From positions 1-64,000 of the forward strand of contig NZ_JAMLJL010000009.1 in assembly GCF_023634845.1 (NCBI RefSeq): a stretch of DNA of 64,000 nt. Reading direction: 5' to 3'. This stretch comes from Flavobacterium amniphilum (GTDB taxonomy: Bacteria > Bacteroidota > Bacteroidia > Flavobacteriales > Flavobacteriaceae). The translations under genes and the position numbers were made by a program. Shown piece after piece: positions 52,782 to 63,016 of the stretch (position 1 is the stretch's first letter; each line of letters begins with the position of its first letter). The notes under the pieces were generated by a model. The model was not told the DNA's origin and did no database searches. It worked only from the letters and a program-made list of their open reading frames with translations.

Positions 52782-54467
52782 TTATTTTTTTAGAAATTTC
52801 CTTGTTGCGGTTTTATTTTCAGATGTTATTTTGATAAAATACATCCCGGTTGGGAAATTTGAAAGGTCAATTTGGATTTCTTTTATGAATTCAGGATTAA
52901 AAAATAAGCTTCTTCCTAAGTTATCATACAATTCAACAGAAGTTTTTCCTGAAACCGATTCAGGTAAATTAATTGTCAGGTGATCTTCTGCAGGATTTGG
53001 GAAAACAGAAAACTGTAATTGTGATTCGTCATCAACAGTTAAAGTTCCTTGTATTTGCTGAATGGCTGCCTGCATGTTGGGAAGTGGTCCGATATGTCCG
53101 CTTACTCCGCTTCCTTGTGGTGTTCCTGTGTTTTTTAATAAGGTATTCATTTCTGAAGGTGACATGAATGATCCGGTTGAATTGTGGTAATAAGATTGTA
53201 AGACAACCACGCAGGATGCTACCATTGGTGTGGCTGAACTTGTTCCTGAAAAATTAGTATAGCCCTGATTCATATCATTGTTGATCAAAACCGAATCTCC
53301 GTAACCACAGGTGAAAACATTTTCAGACCATCCCTGCACGTCGACTCTTGCTCCGTATGTGCTGTATGAAATTCTGTTGTGTGTCGTGTTAGATCTTCCG
53401 CCGCCTACAATGATAGCGCCCGAATTTCCTCTGGCCCTGTAAGAAGTATAATACGCCGAATCCAAATTTTGGTTGCCGTTACCGGCTGCTGCAACGATAA
53501 TGATTCCGGCGTCGGTTGCAGCTTTTGTCAAATCCCAGATTGGATTGTCAAATTCAGCAAGCACGTAATTATTCCCTTGTCCGTAAGTTTGCATTTCGTA
53601 TATGATCACATCTCCGGCCTGAGATGCGGTAATGGCTTCGCTGACTGCATTTACACGGTCATAGCCAATTTCCTGCCATTCAGGAAATAAAACCATTTCC
53701 TGGGCATTATAAGCTAATCCTGTAGTTCCATAGGTGTCTTTGTGTCCCATTACAATTCCGAAAACTGACGTTCCATGTTCTGTGTATAAAGATGTGGCAT
53801 CAGGACTTATGGTCATTCCCGGAGCAATTGAGGCGTTTACTTCGTTCAGGTCTTCATGATTATGATTGAAACCATATTCAACATCACGAACACGGATTCC
53901 ATTTCCGGAAAGCCCCAATCCGTGTGCGTAATTCATGTTTACACCCGGATTAGCTCCAAAATATGTTTGATTGAGCTCGTAATTGCTTGTTGTTGGCGGT
54001 ATATCGGTTGGTGGAGCGATAGGAGTCAATGTCATCAAAGAACAATATTCGACGTCTTTGAGCGCTTCCAGTTTTTCGGCTAATTCCCAAAGTTTTTGAT
54101 TGGTCGGGTTGTTGATTTTAATTTTTAAAATATTTCTGAGTTTTTGTATGGAAACATCGTTTTTGGTTAATCGGAAGGCTTCAGATGACAGGAATTTCAA
54201 TTTGTCTTCTGAAATATTTATTCCTTTTTCAAAATGAATGCCGTATTCGGTAATCAATGATTTCATCTCAGGAATAAGTTGGATGAGGTCCTTATTGAAA
54301 TCTTCAGGATTAAGATTGATTGATGGTTTTATAGATATGTACAACTCGTGTGATTCTGAATTGGGAGTCAAATGGAGATTTCCTTTTCTGTTTTGTGCAA
54401 AAAAGTGTAAGCTCGTTAAAATTAATAGGTAGGTTAGCTGTTTCAAATTGTTTGGTGTTTTTGACAA
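52782..54467 (-). CDS. Secreted S8 (subtilisin-like) protease with type A type IX sorting tail
   Basis: 561 residues. A signal peptide (ends HFFAQN) is followed by an N-terminal prodomain-like region (about 30-150) and the catalytic domain with Asp195 (VRDVEYGF), His231 (EHGTSV), Asn330 (AAAGNGN) and Ser410 (SGTSSATP). The last ~80 residues, beginning FSVFPNPAEDHLTI and ending ITSENKTATRKFLKK, are the type A C-terminal signal for secretion through the type IX system. It is a secreted or surface peptidase for nutrient protein breakdown. It stands alone on the minus strand. Confidence 0.94.
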   Translation of the reverse strand: MSKTPNNLKQLTYLLILTSLHFFAQNRKGNLHLTPNSESHELYISIKPSINLNPEDFNKDLIQLIPEMKSLITEYGIHFEKGINISEDKLKFLSSEAFRLTKNDVSIQKLRNILKIKINNPTNQKLWELAEKLEALKDVEYCSLMTLTPIAPPTDIPPTTSNYELNQTYFGANPGVNMNYAHGLGLSGNGIRVRDVEYGFNHNHEDLNEVNASIAPGMTISPDATSLYTEHGTSVFGIVMGHKDTYGTTGLAYNAQEMVLFPEWQEIGYDRVNAVSEAITASQAGDVIIYEMQTYGQGNNYVLAEFDNPIWDLTKAATDAGIIIVAAAGNGNQNLDSAYYTSYRARGNSGAIIVGGGRSNTTHNRISYSTYGARVDVQGWSENVFTCGYGDSVLINNDMNQGYTNFSGTSSATPMVASCVVVLQSYYHNSTGSFMSPSEMNTLLKNTGTPQGSGVSGHIGPLPNMQAAIQQIQGTLTVDDESQLQFSVFPNPAEDHLTINLPESVSGKTSVELYDNLGRSLFFNPEFIKEIQIDLSNFPTGMYFIKITSENKTATRKFLKK

Positions 54468-54713
54468 AGGTATTAAAAGCCAATGTCAATTTGTTGTATT
54501 TCAATCTTATTTGAAGATTTAAATTTTAAATTTGATAAGAATGAAATCTATTTCTGTTTAGTTGAATGTTAAAAGTGATGGTTTGAAAATCTTGAAGTTA
54601 AATGTTTTAGGATTGAAATTTGGGCAGAAAAAATGGCTGAAATTTTTATAAAATTCTTACTTTTATTCAATAATTTCATTAATATTGCTTAACAACACGA
54701 TAAATTTTAAGAG

Positions 54714-56225
54714 GTGAGGGAGAAGAAATTGAATGTACTTGATGAAATTTATTTGAACCGAATGATTTCTAAACAACCTTATATTTTCTTTCAGTTTACT
54801 ATTGATCAGGATGGTGAGCTTAGATTTGACTATTTGAATGGTCAGATTGAAGAATTCTGCGGTGCTACTTTTTCTGAATTTGAAGATGATCCATGGGCTG
54901 TTTTTAAACGTCTGATACATCCCGAAGATAAATCCAGAATAATTGAATCTGTTAATGAGAAAAGGGTTTTTCCGGGAAATTGGGAAATTGAATTCCGTAT
55001 TCTTGTTCCGGATGATGGTTTACGTTGGTGTAAGGTGATGGCCATGACCGAAAAAACAGATAACGGAACAGTTATTTTTTACGGAATCAATTCGAATATC
55101 ACCCGTCAGAAAAAGCAGGAAGAAGAACATAAAGTTTCCGAGTTGCGTAGTCAATTTGCAAATTTGGCGTCCAGTATCGGGGTTTGGGACTGGGATATGG
55201 TTACCAATAAGGTGTTTTACTCCGCCCAGTCACTTAAAATCCTTGAAATAGAAGATAATGATAATGATTTAGTTGATAATCCTGAGAAATGGGATGAGTT
55301 GGTGCATCCTGATGACAAGGCGGCTTATTTTGGAAATATTCAGGAGCATTTTGACGGAAAAATACCTTATTACGAAACGTATCACAGGGTTTTGTGTAAG
55401 GGTCGCTACAAATGGATTTTGGACAGAGGGAAAGTGATTCTGCGGGATGAAAATGAAAAACCTTTGCGGATTATAGGTACACATACAGATGTTACGGCTC
55501 AAAAGGAAAAAGAACAGAAGCTTCAGGAGACTTTTGATATGGTAAATAACCAAAAAGGGAAGCTGCTTAATTTTGCCCATATTGTTTCTCATAATTTAAA
55601 AAACCATACCGGTAATTTCAGTACGTTGCTTACGTTTCATAAAAATGGCTACCTGACTACTGAAGAGGTGATTAATAGTTTACAGACTGTTTCGGATGAA
55701 TTGACCGGGACGATTGAAAATCTTGTTGAATTGGTGAATGTCCAGGTTTCTGCAAGTGTTGAAAAACAAGATCTGAATATAGCCGAATATTTGGCTAAGG
55801 TGTTATTGATTTTGAATGATGAAATACAGAAGAAAAAAGTCTCTATAGTCAATAAAGTGCCTAATGATGTTGCTGTTTCATTTATTCCGGCTTATCTGGA
55901 AAGTATTATTCTGAATCTGGCAACGAACGCAATTAAGTATTCTGACCCTGATAAACCCGAAACTAAGATTGAGTTTTATTTGGAAGATTGTGAAGAATTT
56001 ATAGAGTATTACGTACTTTGTGTAAAAGACAACGGTTTGGGGATTGATTTGGTTAAATATAAAGATGTTATTTTTGGTTTGTATAAAACATTCCACAAGC
56101 ATAAAGATTCGACAGGAATCGGGCTGTATATTACCAAAAACCAGATTGAAGCCATGGGAGGGAAGATAGAGGTGCAGAGTGAAGTAGGTGAAGGAACGAT
56201 TTTTAAAGTGTATTTTAAGAGATAA
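54714..56225 (+). CDS. Cytosolic PAS-domain sensor histidine kinase
   Basis: 503 residues starting at GTG 54714. There is no membrane segment. Two PAS domains (about 20-135 and 150-265, PAS_3-type with PAC) are followed by a dimerisation helix with His293 in IVSHNLKNHTG and an ATPase domain with NLATNAIKY, VKDNGLGID and STGIGLYITKNQIEAMGG. It senses an intracellular or membrane-derived signal and passes phosphate to an unknown regulator; no response-regulator gene is adjacent. Confidence 0.9.
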   Translation: MREKKLNVLDEIYLNRMISKQPYIFFQFTIDQDGELRFDYLNGQIEEFCGATFSEFEDDPWAVFKRLIHPEDKSRIIESVNEKRVFPGNWEIEFRILVPDDGLRWCKVMAMTEKTDNGTVIFYGINSNITRQKKQEEEHKVSELRSQFANLASSIGVWDWDMVTNKVFYSAQSLKILEIEDNDNDLVDNPEKWDELVHPDDKAAYFGNIQEHFDGKIPYYETYHRVLCKGRYKWILDRGKVILRDENEKPLRIIGTHTDVTAQKEKEQKLQETFDMVNNQKGKLLNFAHIVSHNLKNHTGNFSTLLTFHKNGYLTTEEVINSLQTVSDELTGTIENLVELVNVQVSASVEKQDLNIAEYLAKVLLILNDEIQKKKVSIVNKVPNDVAVSFIPAYLESIILNLATNAIKYSDPDKPETKIEFYLEDCEEFIEYYVLCVKDNGLGIDLVKYKDVIFGLYKTFHKHKDSTGIGLYITKNQIEAMGGKIEVQSEVGEGTIFKVYFKR

Positions 56226-56260
56226 AAAAAGACCGCTATAATTTTTAACGGTCTTTTTTT
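56224..56260. terminator. Bidirectional terminator between kinase and rny
   Basis: AAAAAAAGACCG pairs with CGGTCTTTTTTT, 13-base loop; T and A runs on both sides. Confidence 0.88.
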
Positions 56261-56268
56261 GTTTTATC

Positions 56269-57831
56269 TTATTTAGCGATGTTAACCGCTCTTGTTTCTC
56301 TGATTACAGTGATTTTCACTTGTCCAGGATAAGTCATTTCTGTTTGGATTTTATGCGAAATGTCGAAAGATAATTTGGCTGCCATTTCATCGGAAACTTT
56401 TTCGCTTTCTACAATTACGCGTAATTCTCTACCGGCTTGAATGGCGTAAGCGCTTTTTACCCCGCCAAATCCGTAAGCGATATCTTCAAGATCTTTCAAA
56501 CGTTGGATATAAGAGTCTAAAACCTGACGTCTAGCTCCTGGACGTGCTCCGGAAATGGCATCACAAACCTGAATGATAGGAGATAGCAATGATTTCATTT
56601 CGATTTCATCGTGGTGTGCTCCAATTGCGTTGCAAACCTCTTCTTTTTCACCGTATTTTTCGGCCCATTGCATACCTAACAAAGCATGTGGTAGGTCACT
56701 TTCAGTATCAGGAACTTTTCCGATGTCGTGTAATAAACCGGCTCTTTTTGCCAGTTTTACGTTTAATCCAAGTTCAGCAGCCATCAAACCACATAGTTTA
56801 GCCACTTCACGGGAGTGTTGTAGTAAGTTTTGCCCGTATGAAGAACGGTATTTCATACGTCCTACGATTTTGATTAATTCAGGGTGTAATCCGTGAATAC
56901 CAAGATCGATAACGGTACGTTTACCAACTTCAATAATTTCATCTTCGATTTGTTTTTGCGTTTTGGCAACAACTTCTTCAATACGTGCCGGGTGGATGCG
57001 TCCGTCTGTAACTAGTTTGTGTAATGCTAAACGGGCAACTTCACGGCGTACCGGGTCAAAACATGAAAGGATAATAGCTTCAGGTGTATCGTCAACGATG
57101 ATTTCAACTCCTGTAGCGGCTTCAATAGCACGAATGTTACGTCCTTCACGGCCAATGATACGTCCTTTTACGTCGTCAGATTCGATGTTGAATACAGAAA
57201 CACAGTTTTCAACGGCTTCTTCTGTACCAACTCTCTGAATGGTATTGATGATGATTTTTTTAGCTTCCTGTTGTGCTGTTAACTTGGCTTCTTCAATTGT
57301 TTCCTGAATGTGCGCCATAGCACTGGTTTTAGCTTCAGCTTTTAAGCTTTCTACTAATTGTTCTTTTGCTTCTTCTGCAGATAATCCCGAAATAGTTTCC
57401 AGTTGTTCTACTTGTGAGCGGTGCATTTTTTCTACTTCGGCAGCTTTTTTGTCCAAAGACTCAATCTTTGTTTGGTATTCGGCTGCTTTTGATTCAAATT
57501 CGTCGTTAACTTTTTTAGCTTTTGCTAATTCATTTGAGATCTGTGATTCTTTGTCTCTTACCCTTTTTTCAACCTCGGCAACTTTTCGGTCACGGGCAAT
57601 AATTACCTGCTCATGCTCAGCTTTTAATTCGATGAATTTTTCTTTGGCCTGTAAGATTTTATCTTTTTTGGTGTTTTCGGCCTCAAGATTTGCATCTTTT
57701 AAAATTGAAGCAGCTTCTTTTTTAGCATTTTTGATTAAGTTGGAAACATTGCTTTTTTCAATGAATTTTGCGATCCCAAAACCACCTGCTATCCCTACAA
57801 CGGCTGCAATTATTATTGTCAAAATGTCCAT
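56269..57831 (-). CDS. rny: Ribonuclease Y
   Basis: 520 residues. An N-terminal membrane helix (about 4-22) is followed by a long coiled coil (25-200), a KH domain with [20 protein letters not shown], and the HD domain with [10 protein letters not shown]. RNase Y is a membrane-tied endoribonuclease that starts mRNA decay. It lies immediately after the 6S-like RNA on the same strand; there is no gene between zapA and it except that RNA. Confidence 0.95.
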   Translation of the reverse strand: MDILTIIIAAVVGIAGGFGIAKFIEKSNVSNLIKNAKKEAASILKDANLEAENTKKDKILQAKEKFIELKAEHEQVIIARDRKVAEVEKRVRDKESQISNELAKAKKVNDEFESKAAEYQTKIESLDKKAAEVEKMHRSQVEQLETISGLSAEEAKEQLVESLKAEAKTSAMAHIQETIEEAKLTAQQEAKKIIINTIQRVGTEEAVENCVSVFNIESDDVKGRIIGREGRNIRAIEAATGVEIIVDDTPEAIILSCFDPVRREVARLALHKLVTDGRIHPARIEEVVAKTQKQIEDEIIEVGKRTVIDLGIHGLHPELIKIVGRMKYRSSYGQNLLQHSREVAKLCGLMAAELGLNVKLAKRAGLLHDIGKVPDTESDLPHALLGMQWAEKYGEKEEVCNAIGAHHDEIEMKSLLSPIIQVCDAISGARPGARRQVLDSYIQRLKDLEDIAYGFGGVKSAYAIQAGRELRVIVESEKVSDEMAAKLSFDISHKIQTEMTYPGQVKITVIRETRAVNIAK

Positions 57832-57852
57832 AGTTTGTTTGTGTTTATATAT

Positions 57853-58012
57853 AAAAAAAACCTACATTAGAAGAAATGTATAAACTCGTATGTACAAGTT
57901 TTGAGTTAACTCAGTGTTCAAGCTTCCTACTGAAAGGCTTGCTATAGTACCGAAGATTTACTCATTTTAAAATGTTAGTGTTGAGTTTATCAAATAATTA
58001 CTAATGTAGGTA
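57853..58012 (-). ncRNA. Probable 6S RNA (6S-Flavo type)
   Basis: On the minus strand the ends pair as a long-range closing stem: CCTACATTAG (58010-58001) with CTAATGTAGG (57870-57861). Inside it, ATAAACTC pairs with GAGTTTAT, then a mostly single-stranded bubble, and an apical hairpin CAAGC...GCTTG. A T run follows the 3' end (57860-57853). This closing-stem/bubble plan is that of 6S RNA, and the position just downstream of zapA matches the usual neighbourhood of 6S RNA genes in other bacteria. 6S RNA binds RNA polymerase as a promoter mimic. The family call is mine, without a covariance search. Confidence 0.6.
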
Positions 58013-58038
58013 GTATTGTTAGTATATGTAAAGAACGT

Positions 58039-58332
58039 TTATTTGTCTAAATACTCGCTTAATAAGTCATTTAGGCGCTCCAGTTTTAACTTTGTTGTTT
58101 CTTCAATAGATGTTTTGTCTATTTGTTTTTGTTCAACCTGAGCTGCAAATTGTAAGGCACACATCGCTAAAACATCTTGTTTGTCGCGGACTGCATAATT
58201 TTGTTCAAACTGTTTTATCATTGCGTCTATCTTTTTAGAAGCACTTCTCAATCCTTCTTCCTGACTTGGATCTACCGTTAACGGATAAATACGGTCTGCA
58301 ATCGATATTTTAATTTTTAGTTTTTCACTCAT
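58039..58332 (-). CDS. zapA: Cell division protein ZapA
   Basis: 97 residues. The ZapA fold begins KLKIKISIADRIYPLTVDPSQ, followed by SASKKIDAMIKQFEQ and a C-terminal helix with AMCALQFAAQVEQKQ. ZapA cross-links FtsZ filaments at the division site. It starts 8 bases after the coiled-coil gene, and the probable 6S RNA begins 26 bases after its stop. Confidence 0.88.
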   Translation of the reverse strand: MSEKLKIKISIADRIYPLTVDPSQEEGLRSASKKIDAMIKQFEQNYAVRDKQDVLAMCALQFAAQVEQKQIDKTSIEETTKLKLERLNDLLSEYLDK

Positions 58333-58340
58333 TATGCTTT

Positions 58341-58631
58341 CTAATCAGAAAGTTGGGCTATACAATAGTCTATTTCTCTTATTAATGAATTTATTTTAAG
58401 CTTTGTATCTCGTTTATATTCGTCACTACCAAGTAATGAATTTGTGATTTTTATTGAGTCGGAATTTGCTTTTAATTCTTTAATTTCCTGACTTTGGCTT
58501 TGCATTATTTTCTCAGAATGGCTAAGCTTTATCAACAAACCTTCATTAGTTTGCTGTAGACTTTCCAGCTTTTTGGTAAGTTTTTGAAACTTAACTTCAA
58601 GAGAATCAACAATTCCTCCAATGTCACTCAT
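58341..58631 (-). CDS. Small coiled-coil protein upstream of zapA
   Basis: 96 residues, almost all predicted coiled coil: heptad-rich LEVKFQKLTKKLESLQQTNE, IMQSQSQEIKELKANSD and a C-terminal LIREIDYCIAQL. There is no signal peptide. The size and coiled-coil character recall ZapB, which joins ZapA in E. coli, and the 8-base spacing to zapA supports a shared role. I do not find a sequence signature of ZapB, so this is inference from order and shape. Confidence 0.75.
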   Translation of the reverse strand: MSDIGGIVDSLEVKFQKLTKKLESLQQTNEGLLIKLSHSEKIMQSQSQEIKELKANSDSIKITNSLLGSDEYKRDTKLKINSLIREIDYCIAQLSD

Positions 58632-58659
58632 TGCAATAAAAAATTCATTACGTACTTTA

Positions 58660-58690
58660 CAAAGTTAGTATTCCTGTTGAATTATACCAA
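58660..58690 (-). promoter_or_regulatory. Promoter of the coiled-coil/zapA operon
   Basis: On the minus strand TTG (58690-58688), 20-base spacer and TAACTTTG (58667-58660), exact consensus, about 30 bases before the start codon. Confidence 0.72.
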
Positions 58691-58810
58691 TAGCTTAGCC
58701 AAAAAAAATGATTTTTGTTAATTTTATTTTGTAACAATCTCATATTTAAAGTATTATCAATTAGTGTTGTGCGTAATTTTTTATTAAACAAAATCGTTAT
58801 ATTAGCACAA

Positions 58811-60514
58811 ATGTTTTTTATGCGGATTTTAGTTTTCTTTTTATTCTTTTTAACCCCAATTTTCAGCCAAGACCAGTATCCCAGAGATTATTTCGGATCA
58901 CCGTTGGACATACCGCTGAGTATTGCCGGTTCTTTCGGGGAATTAAGACCGAATCATTTTCATACCGGAATTGATTTCAGGACACAACAAAAAGAAGGTT
59001 TTCCGGTTTATGCCACTGCAGACGGCTTTATTTCGAGGGTAAATATTTCGACATACGGTTACGGAAAATGCATTTATATTGACCACCCGAATGGGTTTAC
59101 AACAGTTTATGCGCATTTACAGTCACTTGCGCCCGCAGTTCATAAATTAGTTTATGAAACACAGTATGCCCAAAAAAGTTATTCGATTGAAATCAGACCG
59201 GGAGCCGATATTTTACCGGTAAAAAAAGGTGAACTTATCGGTTATTCAGGAAATACGGGAGGTTCATCCGGGCCACACCTGCATTTTGAAGTCCGTGATA
59301 CAAAAACAGAATTTGCGATCAATCCGTTTTTTTTTGGATATGATGAAAAAGTAAAAGATACGAAAGCTCCCATTATCAGTGGTCTTTTGGTTTATCCGAT
59401 AAGTGATAAAACAAATGTGAATGGATCTGAAAAACCGGTAAATATTCCGTTGACACTACAAAAAGACGGTACGTATTTAGCCGGAAAGGTAACAGCAAAC
59501 GGCTCTATCGGTTTTGGATTGAGCGCACATGATATTTCCGATTATAATTATGGGAAAAACGGAATTTTCAGGGTTGATGCTTATTTAAACGGAATACCTT
59601 ATTATGAGTTCAAGTTTGATTCGTTCTCTTTTGATGAAATGAAGCATATCAATTGTTTTATTGATTATCCGAGATACAAACTAACCAAACAGCGTTTTCA
59701 GAAACTTTTTGTGGGATTTCTTTATCCGGTGAGCATTATTAAAATGATGAAGAATAGCGGAATTATTGAGTTGGCCAATAATTTCACACTTTATTATAAA
59801 ATTGTTCTCGAAGATTTTCACGGAAATAAAAGTATTATCAATGTACCTATTTCGTATGGAAAGCTTCCGGTTACCCAATTTGATGATGAAGTCAAAACAC
59901 CTTATTTACTGAAAGCCCAAAATGATAATAGTTATGCAAAAGATGATATTTCGGTGTTTTTTCCCGAAAATACATTTTACGAAGATTTTTATTTAAAATT
60001 TGAAGTTAAAAACAATGAGTTACTTTTGCATGACGAGACAGTTGCTGTCAATAATCCGTTCCAGATAACGTTTGATGTTTCCAAAATTCCGGCGGAAGAA
60101 CGTGAAAAAATGTTTATAGCAAACTTAGACGGGAATAAAACGGAATACAATTCAACTTTCAAAAAAGAAAATATCTTTCTGATAAAAACTAAGAAATTGG
60201 GTAAATTTTTTCTTGGGAAAGATGAAATGATGCCAAAAATATACAACCCGAATTTCAAGGAAGGCGATACGCTTGATTTGCAAAATAATCTGAAAATATC
60301 AATATCGGATGAGTTGTCCGGTATTAAGGAATACAATGCCTATTTGAACGGGAAATGGATTTTAATGGAATATGAAACAAAATTAAATAGATTGATACAT
60401 AATTTTTCCGATGATATATTTGCAGACGGAAGAAATGACTTTTTGATAGAAGTCAAAGATAATATGGGTAATACCGCTAAATTTGAATCACACTTTTTTA
60501 AAACAAAATCATAA
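58811..60514 (+). CDS. M23 family metallopeptidase (LytM-type)
   Basis: 567 residues from ATG 58811 (a second ATG is 9 bases on). The signal peptide ends TPIFSQD. The M23 domain lies at about 30-180, with zinc ligands in HFHTGIDFR and SGPHLHFEVRD. The remaining ~390 residues are beta-rich and unclassified. It probably hydrolyses peptidoglycan cross-links in the periplasm or acts as an activator in cell separation. The TonB-type receptor gene follows with a 3-base gap, so the two may be co-transcribed. The open frame to 58715 has no signal and was rejected as a start. Confidence 0.88.
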   Translation: MFFMRILVFFLFFLTPIFSQDQYPRDYFGSPLDIPLSIAGSFGELRPNHFHTGIDFRTQQKEGFPVYATADGFISRVNISTYGYGKCIYIDHPNGFTTVYAHLQSLAPAVHKLVYETQYAQKSYSIEIRPGADILPVKKGELIGYSGNTGGSSGPHLHFEVRDTKTEFAINPFFFGYDEKVKDTKAPIISGLLVYPISDKTNVNGSEKPVNIPLTLQKDGTYLAGKVTANGSIGFGLSAHDISDYNYGKNGIFRVDAYLNGIPYYEFKFDSFSFDEMKHINCFIDYPRYKLTKQRFQKLFVGFLYPVSIIKMMKNSGIIELANNFTLYYKIVLEDFHGNKSIINVPISYGKLPVTQFDDEVKTPYLLKAQNDNSYAKDDISVFFPENTFYEDFYLKFEVKNNELLLHDETVAVNNPFQITFDVSKIPAEEREKMFIANLDGNKTEYNSTFKKENIFLIKTKKLGKFFLGKDEMMPKIYNPNFKEGDTLDLQNNLKISISDELSGIKEYNAYLNGKWILMEYETKLNRLIHNFSDDIFADGRNDFLIEVKDNMGNTAKFESHFFKTKS

Positions 60515-60517
60515 ATT

Positions 60518-62977
60518 TTGAAAACTAATTTTTCACTGCTTTTTTTCTTTTTTTCGATAACTTTTTTTGCGCAGACAGCCAGAATAAAAGGAATTGTTTT
60601 TGATGAAGATAATAAACCTGTAGAAGGAGTTAATATCTCTTTTCAGGATAAAAAAACAATAACTAACGAAAACGGATTTTATGTCTTGGTTGTTGAACCG
60701 AATGTAAAATCAAATTTGAAATTTTCACACGTTTCACTTAAACCGGCAGTTGTTGCTATGGAATTAAGGAAGAATGAAGATTATGAATTCAACGTTGTGA
60801 TGAAAAATTCAGCTGAGACTATAGGAGAGGTGTTCGTTGATAAAAACAGAAAAAAAAGGGTCGAAGGAGTGACAACTATTTCGCCAAGAACCGTAAGAAA
60901 AATACCTGGGGCTAATCCTGGTGTTGAAAATATTTTAAAATTATTACCGGGAGTTAATTTTAATAATGAGTTGAGTACACAATATGCAGTACGTGGTGGT
61001 AATTATGATGAAAATTTGGTGTATGTCAATGAAGTAGAAGTGTACCGTCCTTTTTTAATCCGTTCCGGGCAACAGGAAGGGTTGAGTTTTGCCAATACGG
61101 ATTTGGTTCAGAATATCGATTTTTCGGCAGGTGGATTTCAATCAAAATTTGGGGATAAATTATCTTCTGTTTTGGATATAACCTACCGTAGGCCAACAAA
61201 ATTTGGTGTTTCATTGGATGCTAGTTATTTAGGTGTAAATCTGGCTGTTGAAAATGCTTCTAAAGATCAAAAATGGACCCATATTACCGGAATCCGTTAC
61301 CGTGATAACAGTATGTTGGTTAAAAGCCAGCAGACGGAAGTAGATTTCAGACCACGTTTTGTTGATGTACAGTCGTATATTACCTATACGCCCAATAGTA
61401 AATGGCAACACGGTTTCCTTGGCAATATCTCTCAAAATAAATACGATTACAGACCAAAAGTTCGTCAGACAAATTTTGGTACAATCAGTGAGCCAATTGC
61501 TTTACTGGTTTATTATGAAGGTCAGGAAAAGGACAGATACACTACTTTTTTTGGAGCTTATAAAGGTGTTTTTGAAAAAAGTGAAAACTTTACGCTAAAA
61601 TTGATAGGTTCGGCTTATCATACACAGGAACAGGAGTATTTTGATATTTTTGGACAGTACCGATTAGGAGAAGTTAACGGTGATATGGGGGATGATGATT
61701 TCGGAGAAGTTGAATTTACAAGAGGAATTGGTTCACAGTTAACACATGCCCGAAATGATTTGGATGCTTTGATTTTTAATGCCGAAGTAAAAGGAACACA
61801 CAAGAAAAACCAGAATCAAATTGACTGGGGATTAAAATATACAAGGGAAAGTATCCGTGACAGGATTAGGGAATGGGAGGTAGTGGATTCGGCAGGATTT
61901 TCACTAAACGATCCTATATTGGATTTTCCGGTAAATGATCAGCCATATAATCCGTATACTGGACCATTGGCACCATACAGTAATGTAAGGGCAATTAATT
62001 TTACTAACATTGACAGAATTTCGGGTTATGCACAATGGAACAGACGTTCATTTTGGAATAAACACGAGATTTTTACGAATATAGGAGTACGTGCACATCA
62101 GTGGCAGGTTAGTGGTGAGGATATTTCAGGTAAAAGCCAGATGACTGTCAGTCCGAGGGCGCAATTTGCTATCAAACCGGATTGGGATATGGACATGTTG
62201 TTCCGTTTGTCAGGTGGATTATATCATCAGCCTCCTTTTTACAGGGAATTGCGTGATAAACAAGGTGTGGTCCAGCCTGATGTGAAGGCACAACAATCGG
62301 TGCATATTGTTCTGGGTAATGACTACAGTTTTAAAATGTGGGAAAGGCCTTTTAAATTGGTTTCCGAAGCGTATTATAAGTCGCTTACAGATGTAAATCC
62401 GTATACATTGGATAATGTCCGTATCCGTTATGCAGCAGAAAACAATGCAACTGCATACGCTCAGGGTCTGGATTTACGTTTAAATGGTGAATTTGTTCCC
62501 GGAACAGAATCCTGGTTGAGTTTTGGATATATGCAAACGGAAGAAAACATTGATAATAAAGGTTTTATTGCAAGGCCAACAGACCAAAGATTGAAGTTCG
62601 GAATTCTTTTTCAGGATTATGTGCCTAATATTCCGGCATGTAAAGTGTATCTGAATTTGGTTTACAACACGGGACTGCCAGGTGGTTCACCATCTTATGC
62701 AGATCCGTATGATTACCAATTAAGATTAAGGGATTACCGTCGTGCTGATGTTGGTTTTTCATATGTATTTACAGATAGGGCCAGAGCTAAAGATGTTTCA
62801 AGTTGGTTGAATAAATTCAAGGATTTGTCAGTGGGACTGGAGATTTTTAATATGTTTAATAACCAGAATGCTATTACAAATACCTGGGTAAGGGATGTGT
62901 ATACAAAATCACAGTATGGAGTGCCTAATTATCTTACCTCACGCGTTTTTAGTTTTAAAATCAGCGCCAAATTGTAA
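60518..62977 (+). CDS. TonB-dependent receptor with carboxypeptidase-regulatory-like domain
   Basis: 819 residues starting at TTG 60518. A signal peptide (ends FFAQTA) is followed by a carboxypeptidase-regulatory-like domain (about 20-105), a plug domain (about 125-235, with QYAVRGGNYDENLVYVNEVEV) and a C-terminal barrel ending RVFSFKISAKL. It imports a bound ligand with energy from TonB. No SusD-like gene is next to it, so it is not a classical glycan-utilisation pair; the ligand is unknown. Confidence 0.93.
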   Translation: MKTNFSLLFFFFSITFFAQTARIKGIVFDEDNKPVEGVNISFQDKKTITNENGFYVLVVEPNVKSNLKFSHVSLKPAVVAMELRKNEDYEFNVVMKNSAETIGEVFVDKNRKKRVEGVTTISPRTVRKIPGANPGVENILKLLPGVNFNNELSTQYAVRGGNYDENLVYVNEVEVYRPFLIRSGQQEGLSFANTDLVQNIDFSAGGFQSKFGDKLSSVLDITYRRPTKFGVSLDASYLGVNLAVENASKDQKWTHITGIRYRDNSMLVKSQQTEVDFRPRFVDVQSYITYTPNSKWQHGFLGNISQNKYDYRPKVRQTNFGTISEPIALLVYYEGQEKDRYTTFFGAYKGVFEKSENFTLKLIGSAYHTQEQEYFDIFGQYRLGEVNGDMGDDDFGEVEFTRGIGSQLTHARNDLDALIFNAEVKGTHKKNQNQIDWGLKYTRESIRDRIREWEVVDSAGFSLNDPILDFPVNDQPYNPYTGPLAPYSNVRAINFTNIDRISGYAQWNRRSFWNKHEIFTNIGVRAHQWQVSGEDISGKSQMTVSPRAQFAIKPDWDMDMLFRLSGGLYHQPPFYRELRDKQGVVQPDVKAQQSVHIVLGNDYSFKMWERPFKLVSEAYYKSLTDVNPYTLDNVRIRYAAENNATAYAQGLDLRLNGEFVPGTESWLSFGYMQTEENIDNKGFIARPTDQRLKFGILFQDYVPNIPACKVYLNLVYNTGLPGGSPSYADPYDYQLRLRDYRRADVGFSYVFTDRARAKDVSSWLNKFKDLSVGLEIFNMFNNQNAITNTWVRDVYTKSQYGVPNYLTSRVFSFKISAKL

Positions 62978-63016
62978 TTCAAAAAGTAGTATATTTGATA
63001 CAAAATCAGTCGGAAA

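Noticed and set aside
58715-60514. Longer start for the M23 peptidase at 58715
   Set aside because: The first 32 codons read as intergenic sequence, and the proper signal peptide begins at 58811.
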